From: Streptomyces sp. NA04227
GTDB taxonomy: Bacteria; Actinomycetota; Actinomycetes; Streptomycetales; Streptomycetaceae
Reading direction: 5' to 3'
Assembly (NCBI RefSeq): GCF_013364195.1
Contig: NZ_CP054918.1
Coordinates: forward strand, 1,353,001-1,417,000
DNA length: 64,000 bases
The translations under genes and the position numbers were made by a program. The notes under the pieces were generated by a model. It was not told the origin of the DNA and ran no database searches. It saw only the letters and a program-made list of their open reading frames with translations. This document shows, piece after piece, positions 1-10,372 of the stretch. The stretch's first letter is position 1; the number at the start of each line of letters is the position of its first letter.

Positions 1-1305
1 CTGGGAGACCAGGCCGTTCTCCTGGTCGGTGCCGGTGAAGCCCATGGCGAGGGTGACCAGTTGGGCGGGGATGACGCGTTCGGTGCCCGGCTTCTGGGTC
101 AGCTTGCCGTCGATGAACTCGACCTCGATGAGGTGGAGCGACTGCACGTTGCCTTCCTCGTCGCCCTCGAAATGGGTGGTCGAGACGGAGTAGACGCGTC
201 CCTCCTCGCCCGCCTTCGGCGAGGAGGGTCCCTCACTGCGGTTGCCCTCTGCCTTCATGCGGGCCAGCACCGCGGTCTCCTCGTGCGCGGAGGTGACCTT
301 GTACAGCATCGGGAAGGTCGGCCACGGCTGGTGCGGGGCGCGGTCCTCGCCGGGGCGGGGCATGATCTCCAGCTGGGTGACCGAGGCGGCGCCCTGGCGG
401 TGGGCGGTGCCCACGCAGTCGGCGCCGGTGTCGCCGCCGCCGATGACGACGACGTGCTTGCCCTCGGCGGTGATCGGAGGGGCGACGAAGTCGCCTTCCT
501 GCACCTTGTTGGCCAGCGGCAGGTACTCCATGGCCTGGTGGATGCCGTTCAGTTCGCGGCCGGGCACCGGCAGGTCGCGCGCGGTGGTGGCACCGGCGGC
601 GATCACCACGGCGTCGTAGCGCCGCCGCAGCTTCGCGGCGTCGATGTCGCGGCCGATCTCGACCTCGGTACGGAACTTGGTGCCCTCCGCGCGCATCTGC
701 TCGATACGGCGGTTGATGTGGCGCTTTTCCATCTTGAACTCGGGGATGCCGTAGCGCAGCAGGCCGCCGATGCGGTCGGCGCGCTCGTACACGGCGACCG
801 TGTGGCCGGCCCGGGTGAGCTGCTGGGCGGCGGCGAGTCCGGCCGGGCCGGAGCCGATCACGGCGACGGTCTTGCCGGACAGGCGGTCCGGGGCCTGGGG
901 CGCGACCGCGTTGGTCTCCCAGGCCTTGTCGATGATGGAGACCTCGACGTTCTTGATGGTGACGGCGGGCTGGTTGATGCCCAGCACACAGGCCGACTCA
1001 CAGGGAGCCGGGCACAGCCGGCCGGTGAACTCCGGGAAGTTGTTCGTGGCGTGCAGCCGCTCGGAGGCCGCCTGCCAGTCCTCGCGGTAGGCGTAGTCGT
1101 TCCACTCGGGGATGAGGTTCCCGAGCGGGCAGCCGTTGTGGCAGAACGGGATACCGCAGTCCATGCAGCGGCTCGCCTGCTTGCTGACGATCGGCAGCAG
1201 CGAACCGGGAACGTAGACCTCGTTCCAGTCCTTGACCCGCTCGTCGACGGGGCGGGTCTCGGCGACCTCGCGGCCGTGGTTCAAAAAGCCCTTGGGATCA
1301 GCCAT
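1..1305 (-). CDS. gltD: Glutamate synthase small (beta) subunit, partial
   Basis: This is the NADPH-dependent beta subunit of GOGAT, which passes electrons from NADPH to the alpha subunit for conversion of 2-oxoglutarate plus glutamine to two glutamates. The visible 435 codons hold an N-terminal cysteine-rich iron-sulfur region ([17 protein letters not shown], then CPAPCESAC), an FAD-binding [13 protein letters not shown] fingerprint and an NADPH-binding [18 protein letters not shown] fingerprint. The start ATG overlaps the gltB stop by 8 bases, so the two subunits are translationally coupled. The C-terminal end runs off the left edge of the window, so the stop codon is not seen. The family call is secure. 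Confidence 0.97.
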   Translation of the reverse strand, partial: MADPKGFLNHGREVAETRPVDERVKDWNEVYVPGSLLPIVSKQASRCMDCGIPFCHNGCPLGNLIPEWNDYAYREDWQAASERLHATNNFPEFTGRLCPAPCESACVLGINQPAVTIKNVEVSIIDKAWETNAVAPQAPDRLSGKTVAVIGSGPAGLAAAQQLTRAGHTVAVYERADRIGGLLRYGIPEFKMEKRHINRRIEQMRAEGTKFRTEVEIGRDIDAAKLRRRYDAVVIAAGATTARDLPVPGRELNGIHQAMEYLPLANKVQEGDFVAPPITAEGKHVVVIGGGDTGADCVGTAHRQGAASVTQLEIMPRPGEDRAPHQPWPTFPMLYKVTSAHEETAVLARMKAEGNRSEGPSSPKAGEEGRVYSVSTTHFEGDEEGNVQSLHLIEVEFIDGKLTQKPGTERVIPAQLVTLAMGFTGTDQENGLVSQ

Positions 1306-4300
1306 TGGTCGCCGCCTCCATCATCTTCTCGGTGATCTCGGACTCGGAGAGTCCGGCTCGCTCGGCGGCGTCCTTGGCGGCGAGCACTGCCTTGTAGGTG
1401 CTGGGGATGATCTTGCTGAACCGGGGCAGCGTGGTGTCCCAGTCGGCGAGCAGCTTCGCGGCGACCGTGGAGCCGGTCTCCTCCTGGTGGCGGCGCACGG
1501 CCTCGTGCAGCCACTGCTTGTCGTCGGCGTCCAGTTCCTCGATCGCGTCCAGGCTCTGGGAGTTGACGTTGTCGCGGTCCAGGTCGATGACGTACGCGAT
1601 GCCGCCGGACATACCGGCCGCGAAGTTGCGTCCGGTCTCGCCGAGGACGACCGCGCGGCCGCCGGTCATGTACTCGCAGCCGTGGTCGCCCACGCCTTCG
1701 GAGACGACGGTGGCGCCGGAGTTGCGCACGCAGAACCGTTCGCCGGTACGGCCGCGCAGGAACAGCTCGCCGCTGGTGGCTCCGTAGGCGATGGTGTTGC
1801 CCGCGATGGTCGAGTACTCGGCGAGGTGGTCGGCGCCGCGGTCCGGGCGGACCACGATGCGGCCGCCGGACAGGCCCTTGCCGACGTAGTCGTTGGCGTC
1901 GCCCTCCAGGCGCAGGGTGATGCCACGCGGCACGAAGGCGCCGAAGGACTGGCCGGCGGACCCGGTGAAGGTCACGTCGATGGTGTCGTCGGGCAATCCG
2001 GCGCCGCCGAACTTCCGGGTCACCTCGTGGCCGAGCATGGTGCCGACGGTGCGGTTGATGTTGCGGATGGCGATCTGGGCACGCACCGGCTGGGCGGCCT
2101 CGGCCGATTCGGCGTTCAGGGCGTCGGCGGCCAGCTTGACGAGCTGGTTGTCGAGCGCCTTCTCCAGGCCGTGGTCCTGGGCGATGAGCTGGTGGCGTAC
2201 GGCGCCCTCGGGCAGGTCGGGCACGTGGAACAGCGGTGCCAGGTCCAGGCCCTGTGCCTTCCAGTGGTCGACCGCGCGGCTGGTGTCGAGGTTCTCGGCG
2301 TGGCCGATCGCCTCGTCCAGGGAGCGGAAGCCCAGCTCGGCGAGGAGTTCGCGGACCTCTTCGGCGATGAACTCGAAGAAGTTGACGACGTACTCGGCCT
2401 TGCCGGAGAAGCGCTCGCGCAGGGTCGGGTTCTGGGTGGCGATGCCGACCGGGCAGGTGTCCAGGTGGCAGACGCGCATCATGATGCAGCCGGAGACCAC
2501 CAGCGGCGCGGTGGCGAAGCAGTACTCCTCCGCGCCGAGGAGCGCGGCGATGACCACGTCGCGGCCGGTCTTGAGCTGGCCGTCGGTCTGCACCACGATG
2601 CGGTCGCGCAGGCCGTTGAGCAGCAGGGTCTGCTGGGTTTCGGCCAGGCCCAGCTCCCAGGGGCCGCCCGCGTGCTTGAGCGAGGTCAGCGGGGAGGCGC
2701 CGGTGCCGCCGTCGTGGCCGGAGATCAGGACCACGTCCGCGTGCGCCTTGGAGACGCCCGCGGCGACCGTGCCGACGCCGACCTCGGAGACCAGCTTCAC
2801 GTGGATGCGGGCCTCGGGGTTGGCGTTCTTGAGGTCGTGGATCAGCTGCGCCAGGTCCTCGATGGAGTAGATGTCGTGGTGCGGCGGCGGCGAGATCAGG
2901 CCGACACCCGGCGTGGAGTGCCGGGTCTTGGCGACCCACGGGTAGACCTTGTGGCCGGGCAGCTGGCCGCCCTCGCCGGGCTTGGCGCCCTGGGCCATCT
3001 TGATCTGGATGTCGTCCGCGTTGACCAGGTATTCGCTGGTCACGCCGAAGCGGCCGGAGGCGACCTGCTTGATCGCCGAGCGCCGCGCCGGGTCGTAGAG
3101 CCGCTCCGCGTCCTCGCCGCCCTCACCGGTGTTGGACTTGCCGCCCAGCTGGTTCATGGCGATGGCGAGGGTCTCGTGCGCCTCCTTGGAGATGGAGCCG
3201 TACGACATGGCGCCGGTGGAGAAGCGCTTGACGATCTCGCCGACCGGCTCGACCTCCTCGATCGGCACCGAGGGGCGGTCCGAGTTGAAGCCGAACAGGC
3301 CGCGCAGCGTCATCAGCCGCTCGGACTGCTCGTTCACGCGGTCCGTGTACTGCTTGAAGATGTCGTAGCGGCGGCTGCGCGCGGAGTGCTGGAGGCGGAA
3401 GACCGTCTCCGGGTCGAAGAGGTGCGGCTCGCCCTCGCGGCGCCACTGGTACTCGCCGCCGATCTCCAGGGCACGGTGCGCCGGTGCGATGCCGGTGGCC
3501 GGGTAGGCCTTGGCGTGCCGGGCGGCGACCTCCTTGGCGATGACGTCGATGCCGACGCCGCCGATCTTGGTGGCGGTGCCGTCGAAGTACTTGGCGACGA
3601 ACTCCTCGGCCAGGCCGATCGCTTCGAAGACCTGCGCGCCGCGGTACGAGGCGACGGTGGAGATGCCCATCTTGGACATCACCTTCAGGACGCCCTTGCC
3701 GAGCGCCTTGATCAGGTTGCGGATGGCCTGCTCGGGCTCGGTGCCGGGCAGGAACGTCCCTGCGCGGACCAGGTCCTCGACGGACTCCATGGCCAGGTAC
3801 GGGTTGACCGCCGCGGCGCCGAAACCGATGAGCAGCGCGACGTGGTGCACCTCGCGGACGTCGCCCGCCTCGACCAGCAGGCCCACCTGGGTGCGCTGCT
3901 TGGTGCGGATGAGGTGGTGGTGCACGGCCGCGGTGAGCAGCAGCGAGGGGATCGGCGCGTGCTCGGCGTCGGAGTGCCGGTCGGAGAGCACGATCAGGCG
4001 GGCACCGGCCTCGATGGCGGCGTCGGCCTCGGCGCAGATCTCCTCCAGGCGGGCGGCGAGGGCGTCACCGCCGCCGCCGACCCGGTAGAGGCCGGACAGG
4101 GTCGCGGCCTTCATGCCGGCCATGTCGCCGTCGGCGTTGATGTGGATGAGCTTGGCCAGCTCGTCGTTGTCGATCACCGGGAACGGCAGCGTGACGCTGC
4201 GGCAGGACGCCGCGGTCGGCTCGAGCAGGTTGCCCTGCGGGCCGAGCGAGGAGTACAGCGAGGTGACGAGCTCCTCGCGGATGGCGTCCAGCGGCGGGTT

Positions 4301-5899
4301 GGTGACCTGCGCGAAGAGCTGGGTGAAGTAGTCGAAGAGCAGCCGGGGGCGCTTGGACAGGGCCGCGATCGGGGTGTCCGTGCCCATCGAGCCGATCGGT
4401 TCGGCTCCGGCCCCCGCCATCGGGGCGAGCAGCACACGCAGCTCTTCCTCGGTGTAGCCGAAGGTCTGCTGGCGTCGGGTGACCGAGGCGTGGGTGTGCA
4501 CGATGTGCTCACGCTCGGGCAGGTCCTCCAGCTCGATCTCGCCCGCTTCCAGCCACTCCGCGTAGGGCTGCTCGGCGGCGAGGGCGGCCTTGATCTCGTC
4601 GTCCTCGATGATGCGGTGCTCGGCGGTGTCCACGAGGAACATCCGGCCGGGCTGCAGGCGGCCCTTGCGGACGACCTTGGCCGGGTCGATGTCGAGCACG
4701 CCGACCTCGGAGCCGAGTACGACGAGTCCGTCGTCGGTGACCCAGTAGCGGCCGGGGCGCAGACCGTTGCGGTCCAGGACCGCGCCGACCTGGATGCCGT
4801 CGGTGAAGGTGACACAGGCCGGGCCGTCCCAGGGCTCCATCAGCGTGGAGTGGTACTGGTAGAAGGCACGTCGCGCCGGGTCCATGGAGGTGTGGTTCTC
4901 CCAGGCCTCCGGGATCATCATCAGCACGCTGTGCGGCAGCGAGCGGCCGCCGAGGTGCAGCAGTTCCAGGACCTCGTCGAAGGACGCCGAGTCGGAGGCG
5001 TCGGGGGTGCACACCGGGAACAGCCGCGTCAGGTCCGTGTCGGCGCCGAACAGCTCGGAGGCGAGCTGGGACTCGCGGGCGCGCATCCAGTTGCGGTTGC
5101 CCTTGACGGTGTTGATCTCACCGTTGTGCGCGACGAAGCGGTACGGGTGCGCCAGCGGCCAGCTCGGGAAGGTGTTCGTCGAGAAGCGCGAGTGGACCAG
5201 GGCGACGGCGCTGCCGAAGCGGCGGTCGGACAGGTCCGGGAAGAAGGGCTCCAGCTGGCCGGTGGTCAGCATGCCCTTGTAGACGATGGTGCGCGCGGAC
5301 AGCGAGGGGAAGTAGACGCCCGCCTCGCGTTCGGCGCGCTTGCGCAGCGCGAAGGCCTTGCGGTCGAGCGCGATGCCCTCGTTGACCCCGTCGGCCACGA
5401 AGATCTGCCGGAAGGCGGGCATCGTCGAGCGGGCCATGGAGCCGAGCAGCTCGGGGGCGACCGGCACCTCGCGCCAGCCGAGGACGCTGAGGCCCTCTTC
5501 GGCGGCGATCGTCTCGATCCGCGAGACGGCATCGCTGCCGGACTCGTTCTCGGGAAGGAAGGCGATACCGACCGCGTAGCCGCCCTGTGCGGGCAGCTCG
5601 AAGTCGGTGACCTCACGCAGGAACGCGTCCGGGACCTGGGTGAGGATGCCGGCGCCGTCGCCGGAGTCCGGCTCGGAGCCGGTGGCACCGCGGTGCTCCA
5701 GGTTCCGCAGAACCGTGAGCGCCTGTTCGACCAGCGTGTGGCTCGCCTCACCGGTGAGGGTGGCTACGAAGCCGACACCACAGGCGTCGTGCTCGTTGCG
5801 CGGGTCGTACATCCCCTGAGCAGCAGGGCGAGCATCCATGTGACCCCAGGCAGCTGCCTGGGGAACGGAGTGCTGGGACGGCTGGCGCGGCGAACGCAT
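1298..5899 (-). CDS. gltB: Glutamate synthase large (alpha) subunit
   Basis: This is the 1533-residue glutaminase/synthase subunit of GOGAT. After a short propeptide the class II amidotransferase begins at Cys40 (HDACGVGF), which becomes the N-terminal nucleophile after cleavage. The central region is followed by the FMN synthase domain ([16 protein letters not shown] and [12 protein letters not shown]), the cysteine cluster for the 3Fe-4S centre ([15 protein letters not shown]) and the C-terminal GXGXG beta-helix. I chose the ATG at 5899 because GGGAGAG lies just upstream. An in-frame TTG at 6007 would add 36 unconserved-looking residues and would lie next to the predicted promoter. gltD follows with an 8-base overlap. 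An AT-rich regulatory region lies upstream. Confidence 0.97.
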   Translation of the reverse strand: MRSPRQPSQHSVPQAAAWGHMDARPAAQGMYDPRNEHDACGVGFVATLTGEASHTLVEQALTVLRNLEHRGATGSEPDSGDGAGILTQVPDAFLREVTDFELPAQGGYAVGIAFLPENESGSDAVSRIETIAAEEGLSVLGWREVPVAPELLGSMARSTMPAFRQIFVADGVNEGIALDRKAFALRKRAEREAGVYFPSLSARTIVYKGMLTTGQLEPFFPDLSDRRFGSAVALVHSRFSTNTFPSWPLAHPYRFVAHNGEINTVKGNRNWMRARESQLASELFGADTDLTRLFPVCTPDASDSASFDEVLELLHLGGRSLPHSVLMMIPEAWENHTSMDPARRAFYQYHSTLMEPWDGPACVTFTDGIQVGAVLDRNGLRPGRYWVTDDGLVVLGSEVGVLDIDPAKVVRKGRLQPGRMFLVDTAEHRIIEDDEIKAALAAEQPYAEWLEAGEIELEDLPEREHIVHTHASVTRRQQTFGYTEEELRVLLAPMAGAGAEPIGSMGTDTPIAALSKRPRLLFDYFTQLFAQVTNPPLDAIREELVTSLYSSLGPQGNLLEPTAASCRSVTLPFPVIDNDELAKLIHINADGDMAGMKAATLSGLYRVGGGGDALAARLEEICAEADAAIEAGARLIVLSDRHSDAEHAPIPSLLLTAAVHHHLIRTKQRTQVGLLVEAGDVREVHHVALLIGFGAAAVNPYLAMESVEDLVRAGTFLPGTEPEQAIRNLIKALGKGVLKVMSKMGISTVASYRGAQVFEAIGLAEEFVAKYFDGTATKIGGVGIDVIAKEVAARHAKAYPATGIAPAHRALEIGGEYQWRREGEPHLFDPETVFRLQHSARSRRYDIFKQYTDRVNEQSERLMTLRGLFGFNSDRPSVPIEEVEPVGEIVKRFSTGAMSYGSISKEAHETLAIAMNQLGGKSNTGEGGEDAERLYDPARRSAIKQVASGRFGVTSEYLVNADDIQIKMAQGAKPGEGGQLPGHKVYPWVAKTRHSTPGVGLISPPPHHDIYSIEDLAQLIHDLKNANPEARIHVKLVSEVGVGTVAAGVSKAHADVVLISGHDGGTGASPLTSLKHAGGPWELGLAETQQTLLLNGLRDRIVVQTDGQLKTGRDVVIAALLGAEEYCFATAPLVVSGCIMMRVCHLDTCPVGIATQNPTLRERFSGKAEYVVNFFEFIAEEVRELLAELGFRSLDEAIGHAENLDTSRAVDHWKAQGLDLAPLFHVPDLPEGAVRHQLIAQDHGLEKALDNQLVKLAADALNAESAEAAQPVRAQIAIRNINRTVGTMLGHEVTRKFGGAGLPDDTIDVTFTGSAGQSFGAFVPRGITLRLEGDANDYVGKGLSGGRIVVRPDRGADHLAEYSTIAGNTIAYGATSGELFLRGRTGERFCVRNSGATVVSEGVGDHGCEYMTGGRAVVLGETGRNFAAGMSGGIAYVIDLDRDNVNSQSLDAIEELDADDKQWLHEAVRRHQEETGSTVAAKLLADWDTTLPRFSKIIPSTYKAVLAAKDAAERAGLSESEITEKMMEAATNG

Positions 5900-6017
5900 C
5901 GGCTCTCCCGTCGTCGTCGTGGCATGGGATCCCCCCGCTGCATCCGGTCTGCGACTGGGCTGCTTCTGGGGGAGCGTGGCACGAGGGACGACTCTGGCCC
6001 TCCGCAAAATTTCGTGC

Positions 6018-6068
6018 AGATTACATGATGGAATGTTTCTCGAAAACCGGATACTTCATTCCAGCATG
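6018..6068 (-). promoter_or_regulatory. Predicted gltB promoter with large inverted repeat
   Basis: On the minus strand a TAATCT -10 hexamer occupies 6023-6018, giving a leader of about 110 bases before the gltB ATG. Directly upstream are two arms, 6024-6035 and 6057-6068, which are inverted copies matching at 11 of 12 bases. The loop holds a second near-palindrome, GTTTCTCGAAAAC (6035-6047). The stretch is far richer in A and T than its surroundings. The arms flank the expected -35 position, which suits an operator. The protein that binds is unknown; a perfect GlnR box was not found. The rest of 5900-6264 holds the leader and the hairpin at 6117-6150, with no gene. Confidence 0.6.
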
Positions 6069-6116
6069 CGGACATCGCGCGTGCCAGTTGTCGCGCGATG
6101 ACTATGGGTTGAAGGG

Positions 6117-6150
6117 GGGACCGAGCGGGCTTCGCTGCCGCCTCGGTCCC
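6117..6150 (-). terminator. Hairpin downstream of the VIT-family gene
   Basis: GGGACCGAG (6117-6125) pairs with CTCGGTCCC (6142-6150), and the stem continues inward with GCGG/CCGC after one bulged base. It lies between the stop of the upstream minus-strand transporter gene and the gltB promoter, so it probably insulates gltB. There is no T-run, which is usual for Streptomyces hairpin terminators. Confidence 0.55.
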
Positions 6151-6264
6151 GTGCGGCGGGCCTCATTGCCCAGGACGCGCTTACGGCTCATGCCCCGCCG
6201 CCCCACAATCGAAACGGCCTGGAAACAAGTATTTATACGCACTTACGCATAGCTGCGCAGCGGC

Positions 6265-6996
6265 TCATCCTACGGCCGCACCGATCAGATGTCCCAGGGC
6301 GTACGTCACACCGGCCGCCGCTCCGCCCAGACCGAGCTGCCGCAGCCCGCTGAACCACCAGCTGCGCGCGGTCACCTTGGCGACGAGGGCACCGCAGGCG
6401 AACAGTCCCGCGAGGGCCAGCAGCAGCGCGGGCCACAGTGCGGTGGCGCCGAGCAGATACGGCAGCACCGGCAGCAGGGCGCCGAGCGCGAAGGAACCGA
6501 ACGAGGCCAGCGCGGCCACCAGCGGGGAGGGCAGCTCGCCCGGGTCGACGCCCAGCTCCTCGCGGGCATGGATCTCCAGCGCCTGCTCGGGGTCCCTGGA
6601 CAACTGCTTGGCGACCTGCCGGGCCAGTGCGGGATCCACCCCGCGCCCCTCGTACAGGGCGGCCAGCTCGGCCTCCTCGTCCTTGGGGTGCTTGGTCAGC
6701 TCCCGCCGCTCCACGGCCAGCTCGGCCTCGACCAGCTCACGCTGGGAGGCCACCGAGGTGTACTCGCCCGCCGCCATCGAGAAGGCACCGGCGGCCAGCC
6801 CGGCGAGTCCGGTGACCACGATCGTGGACGGCGCCGCGTTGCCGCCCGCCACACCGGTGAGCAGGGCCAGGTTGGAGACCAGGCCGTCCATCGCGCCGAA
6901 GACCGCGGGGCGCAGCCAGCCCCCGTTGACATCGCGGTGGGTGTGGTTGTCGCGGTGCGCCTCGTGCAGTGCCGCTTCGGTCTCGATGAGCGCCAT
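6265..6996 (-). CDS. VIT1/CCC1-family metal transporter
   Basis: A 243-residue membrane protein of the VIT1/CCC1 family, which in characterised members moves Fe(II) or Mn(II) across membranes. The N-terminal GAMDGLVSNLALLTGVAGG and GLAGLAAGAFSMAAGEYTSVASQRE blocks are the family signature covering the first two membrane helices. A charged cytoplasmic domain rich in Glu follows (about residues 75-150; KHPKDEEAELAALYEGRGV), which is the metal-binding helical domain in homologues. Three further membrane helices close the protein. The start at 6996 gives MALIETEAALHEAHRDNH and has a GGAAGGGG element about 10 bases upstream. It stands alone, divergent from the ribokinase gene. The substrate cannot be read from sequence. 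Confidence 0.88.
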   Translation of the reverse strand: MALIETEAALHEAHRDNHTHRDVNGGWLRPAVFGAMDGLVSNLALLTGVAGGNAAPSTIVVTGLAGLAAGAFSMAAGEYTSVASQRELVEAELAVERRELTKHPKDEEAELAALYEGRGVDPALARQVAKQLSRDPEQALEIHAREELGVDPGELPSPLVAALASFGSFALGALLPVLPYLLGATALWPALLLALAGLFACGALVAKVTARSWWFSGLRQLGLGGAAAGVTYALGHLIGAAVG

Positions 6997-7318
6997 GACG
7001 CCGGTTTCCCCTTCCTTTGGGCAGGGTTCGGCCACGGCTTTCCGTGGGTCTCCCGCCCCCTCCCACAACCTCGAAAGTACGCACGAAAATCCCGGCCCGC
7101 CAGCAAGGAAGGCCGTACTTACCTGCGAAAACGCGGTTCGGAGGCATGATCGCGAGTACGCCGGGAACGCGTCCGAACGGTTCGCCGAGTGCCGTACGCG
7201 CGGCGACGGGGAGTCGGCGTGGCCGGGCCGGAAGTCGGCGTGGCTGGGTCCGCCGCGGCGCCCCGGAGGGCAGGCTTCGGACGAGGCCCGTCCCGACCCC
7301 GAAGGAAGGCATGACCGT
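6997..7318. other. Divergent intergenic region, VIT gene / rbsK
   Basis: These 322 bases separate two divergent starts and must carry both promoters. No hexamer pair stands out clearly. GAAGGAAGGC just before 7311 is the ribosome binding site for the ribokinase gene. I see no small gene or strong hairpin. Confidence 0.5.
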
Positions 7319-8227
7319 ATGACCGCCGTCGTCGTGCTCGGCAGCATCAACATGGACCTGATCACCTACGTGGCCCGCGCGCCGCGCCGCGGGGAGACCG
7401 TCACCGGGCGCGCGTTCCACACACTGCCCGGCGGCAAGGGCGCGAACCAAGCGGTGGCCGCCGCCCGTGCCGGGGCCACTGAGGTGTCCCTGATCGGCGC
7501 GGTCGGCACGGACACCTTCGGGGCCGGGCTGCTCGCCAACCTCGAACACTGCGGGGTGGACATCGACCTGGTGCGCACCGTGGAGGGCGCCAGCGGTACG
7601 GCGCACATCGTGGTGGACGACCGGGGCGGCAACGCCATCGTCGTCATCCCCGGCACCAACGGCACCGTCGACCACCTCACCCCCGGCGACGAGACCCTGA
7701 TCGCCACCGCCGACACCCTGCTGCTCCAGCTGGAGATCCCGCTCGACGGCGTCCTCGCCGGGGCGAAGGCGGCCCACCGCCACGACGTCCGTACGGTGCT
7801 CACCCCCTCCCCCGCGCCCGACGAACTGCCCGACGAACTGCTCGCCGTGACGGATCTGCTCGTACTCAACGAGCACGAGGCCGCGACACTGACCCGCCAG
7901 GGGAACCCGCGCACCGCGCTCGGCGCCCTGCTGGGCAAGGTGCCCGAGGTGGTGCTGACCCTCGGCGCGGAGGGCTGCCTCTACGCGAGCCGGGAGCACG
8001 AGCCGCTGCACGTCCCGGCGCCCGTGGTCGAGGCCGTGGACTCCACCGGCGCGGGCGACACCTTCGTCGGCGCGCTCGCGGTGGCGCTCGGCGAGGGCCG
8101 CACCATGCCGCAGGCCCTGAGCTGGGCGGCGTGCGCGGCAGCCCTGACCGTGACCAAGCCGGGCGCCATCGCCGCAATGCCGTTCCGCACCGAGATCGAG
8201 AGCGCCGGGGAGCAGGGCGGGAGCTGA
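7319..8227 (+). CDS. rbsK: Ribokinase (PfkB family)
   Basis: A 302-residue PfkB-family sugar kinase, most likely ribokinase, which phosphorylates D-ribose at O5 with ATP. The N-terminal VVVLGSINMDLITYVARAPRRGET and the glycine-rich PGGKGANQAVAAARAG block form the first PfkB signature and the sugar-binding site. The C-terminal DSTGAGDTFVGALAVAL is the second signature with the catalytic Asp in GAGD. NEHEA in the middle contributes to the nucleotide/metal site. The start at 7319 lies after GGAAGGC; an ATG at 7311 opens only a three-codon frame. No ribose transporter or regulator is adjacent, so a related sugar or nucleoside substrate remains possible. Confidence 0.87.
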   Translation: MTAVVVLGSINMDLITYVARAPRRGETVTGRAFHTLPGGKGANQAVAAARAGATEVSLIGAVGTDTFGAGLLANLEHCGVDIDLVRTVEGASGTAHIVVDDRGGNAIVVIPGTNGTVDHLTPGDETLIATADTLLLQLEIPLDGVLAGAKAAHRHDVRTVLTPSPAPDELPDELLAVTDLLVLNEHEAATLTRQGNPRTALGALLGKVPEVVLTLGAEGCLYASREHEPLHVPAPVVEAVDSTGAGDTFVGALAVALGEGRTMPQALSWAACAAALTVTKPGAIAAMPFRTEIESAGEQGGS

Positions 8228-8298
8228 GACCGCCGACGCCGGAGCGGCCGCCGCGAGGCCGGACACCACGGGACCACTTGCGGCGGCACCACACGCCA

Positions 8299-8340
8299 CA
8301 GGGGCGGGAGCCGGGCGTACAGCCCGGGCTCCCGCCCCTG
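8299..8340. terminator. Bidirectional terminator between rbsK and lgt
   Basis: CAGGGGCGGGAGCC (8299-8312) pairs perfectly with GGCTCCCGCCCCTG (8327-8340). An inner GGGC/GCCC extends the stem. It lies between two convergent genes and so can end both transcripts. Confidence 0.8.
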
Positions 8341-8400
8341 CGTCGATTCGTCCGAAGTCCGAGGTCCGGAGCTCGAAGCCCCAGCGCCCGGAGTCCGAAC

Positions 8401-9381
8401 TCAGCTCTTGCCCGAGGACCCGGCCTTGTCGCCGTTCCGGTCCTTGCCCCCGGCGTCCTTGCCTCCGGCGTCCTTGTCCGCGCCGTGGCCCGCTCCTGCG
8501 TCCGTGCCGGACTCCCCGGACTCGTCGGAGCCGCCGCCGTGCGCACCGTCCCCGAGTACCGGACCCTCGCCCGGCTCGACGACCTCTTCGCGTCCGGGCC
8601 GCAGCCGGGACGAGATGACGATGTACGCGACCGCGGCGGCGAAGACCAGGATCGCGGTCCAGACGTTCAGGCGTACGCCGAGGATGTGGTGCGCCTCGTC
8701 GACCCGCATGTACTCGATCCAGCCGCGGCCCGCGCAGTACGCGGCGACGTACAGCGCGAAGGCGCGGCCGTGGCCGAGGCGGAAGCGGCGGTCGGCCCAG
8801 ATGACGAGCAGCGCGACGCCGATGCACCACAGCGACTCGTACAGGAAGGTCGGGTGGTACGTGCCGGGGACCCGGCCGCCGTCGTCGCTGGTGATCTTCA
8901 GCGCCCAGGGCAGGTCGGTGGACTTGCCGTACAGCTCCTGGTTGAACCAGTTGCCCCAGCGGCCCGCGGCCTGGGCGAGGGCGATGCCCGGGGCGACGGC
9001 GTCCGCGTAGGCGGGCAGCGGGATGCCGCGGCGGCGGGCGCCGATCCAGGCGCCGACCGCGCCGAGCGAGATGGCGCCCCAGATGCCGAGGCCACCTTCC
9101 CAGATCTTGAAGGCGTCGACCCAGTCACGGCCCTCGCTGAAGTACAGCTGGTAGTCCGTGATCACGTGGTAGAGACGGCCGCCGACCAGGCCGAAGGGCA
9201 CCGCCCACACCGCGATGTCCGCGACCGTTCCGGCGCGGCCGCCGCGGGCGATCCACCGCCGGTTTCCGAGCCAGACGGCAAGGAAGACACCGAGGATGAT
9301 GCAGAGGGCGTAGCCACGCAGCGGGATCGGGCCGAGATTCAGCACGCCGTGCGAGGGGCTGGGAATGAAGGCAATGTCCAT
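8401..9381 (-). CDS. lgt: Prolipoprotein diacylglyceryl transferase
   Basis: Lgt adds diacylglycerol from phosphatidylglycerol to the lipobox cysteine of prolipoproteins, the first step of lipoprotein maturation at the membrane. The 326-residue product has about seven hydrophobic segments and the family landmarks GGRLYHVITDYQ near residue 75, GRWGNWFNQELYGK near 145 and HPTFLYESLW near 180. The C-terminal tail of about 55 residues is hydrophilic and rich in Gly, Asp and Lys (repeats of DAGGKD), a common low-complexity extension in Streptomyces. The ATG at 9381 gives MDIAFIPSPSHGVLNLGP, the expected N-terminus. The next step of the pathway, lspA, lies at 54909-55625. Confidence 0.95.
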   Translation of the reverse strand: MDIAFIPSPSHGVLNLGPIPLRGYALCIILGVFLAVWLGNRRWIARGGRAGTVADIAVWAVPFGLVGGRLYHVITDYQLYFSEGRDWVDAFKIWEGGLGIWGAISLGAVGAWIGARRRGIPLPAYADAVAPGIALAQAAGRWGNWFNQELYGKSTDLPWALKITSDDGGRVPGTYHPTFLYESLWCIGVALLVIWADRRFRLGHGRAFALYVAAYCAGRGWIEYMRVDEAHHILGVRLNVWTAILVFAAAVAYIVISSRLRPGREEVVEPGEGPVLGDGAHGGGSDESGESGTDAGAGHGADKDAGGKDAGGKDRNGDKAGSSGKS

Positions 9382-9529
9382 GGCAGGGTCGACGCTACCT
9401 TGCCGGGCCTCCCGCACGCCCGCCCGCCCGGCAACGGCTCCGTAACGGGCACCGCCGCGCACGGAGCGCACACGGCCGGTGCCACGGGGGCCTACTCGGT
9501 CTCGGTCGTCGTCGGTCGGCCCAAAACGC

Positions 9530-10309
9530 TCAGTCCTTGTCCGCCTGCTCGACCATCTTCTTCAGCTTGTCGGGGGTCAGCGGGTTGCTCTGGTCGCCGT
9601 AGATGTTCTTGCCGTTCAGGAGCACCGTCGGAGTGCCCTGCAGGCCGCTCTTCTCGAAGGCCTGCTGCGACTTGGCGACCCAGCTGTTGTGCCGCCCTTC
9701 CTCGACGCACTTGCGGAAGGCCGGAGTGTCCAGGCCCTCGACCTTGCCCGCGAGTTCGGTCAGCCGGGCGTCGCTGCCGTAGGCGTCGTCGGTCTCGGGA
9801 GGCTGGTTCTCGAAGAGGAGGTCGTGGTACGGGGCGAACTTCCCGGCGTCCTGTGCGCAGACCGCGGCGTTGGCCGCGCGCCGGGAGCCGCTGCCGCCCA
9901 TGTTGTTGTCGATCAGCGTGACCAGGTGGTACTCGACCTTGAGCTTGCCGCTGTCGGTCAGCTCGTGGACCGTCTTGCGGAAGGTGTCCTCGAACTGCTT
10001 GCAGGCGGGGCAGCGGAAGTCCTCCCAGACCGTCAGCGTCGACCTCGCCTCGGGCTTGCCCAGCGGAACGGCCAGATTGTCCTTGCCCGAGGCCCCCTTG
10101 GGCGCCACCACCGGGCCCGAACTCTCGTCTCCGTCCCCGCCGGTGTTGGCCGCGATCACACCGATGACCGCGGCCAGGGCGAGCACGCAGATGACGGCAC
10201 CGCCGACGATCGTGGTCCGCCGCCGCTTGTCATGTGCCTTCTGCCGCTCGCGTTCCGCGGCCAGCCGCTCACGTGCGGCGCGCTTGTGTTCAGGATTGTT
10301 CTCGCTCAC
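9530..10309 (-). CDS. Membrane-anchored DsbA-like thioredoxin-fold protein
   Basis: A 259-residue protein with a basic cytoplasmic N-terminus (KRAARERLAAERERQKAHDKRRR), one membrane segment near residues 35-55 and an extracytoplasmic thioredoxin-4 type domain. The active-site pair is in FRCPACKQFEDTF. The cis-proline region is GTPTVLLNGKNIYG near the C-terminus. Homologues act as thiol-disulfide oxidoreductases on exported proteins. The start is uncertain: I chose the GTG at 10309 (MSENNPEHK) on similarity to relatives, while a TTG nine bases upstream is possible. A paralogue with a CPVC site lies at 43115-43933. It follows trpA on the same strand but is probably not functionally linked to it. 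Confidence 0.85.
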   Translation of the reverse strand: MSENNPEHKRAARERLAAERERQKAHDKRRRTTIVGGAVICVLALAAVIGVIAANTGGDGDESSGPVVAPKGASGKDNLAVPLGKPEARSTLTVWEDFRCPACKQFEDTFRKTVHELTDSGKLKVEYHLVTLIDNNMGGSGSRRAANAAVCAQDAGKFAPYHDLLFENQPPETDDAYGSDARLTELAGKVEGLDTPAFRKCVEEGRHNSWVAKSQQAFEKSGLQGTPTVLLNGKNIYGDQSNPLTPDKLKKMVEQADKD

Positions 10310-10372
10310 ACCCCGCAAACGAACCGGGGAGGCGACGGCGCGCCTCCCCGGTCACTGATCCACCCGGACGAG

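Noticed and set aside
5900..6007. TTG start for gltB at 6007
   Set aside because: The added 36 residues look like translated leader, the TTG would be within a few bases of the predicted transcription start, and the ATG at 5899 has a ribosome binding site.
1232..6028. A 1598-residue open frame antisense to gltB, and a similar 1206-residue frame antisense to dnaE (36988-40608)
   Set aside because: Both mirror real, highly conserved genes. Long antisense frames are expected where third positions are nearly all G or C; the products are low-complexity and match no family.
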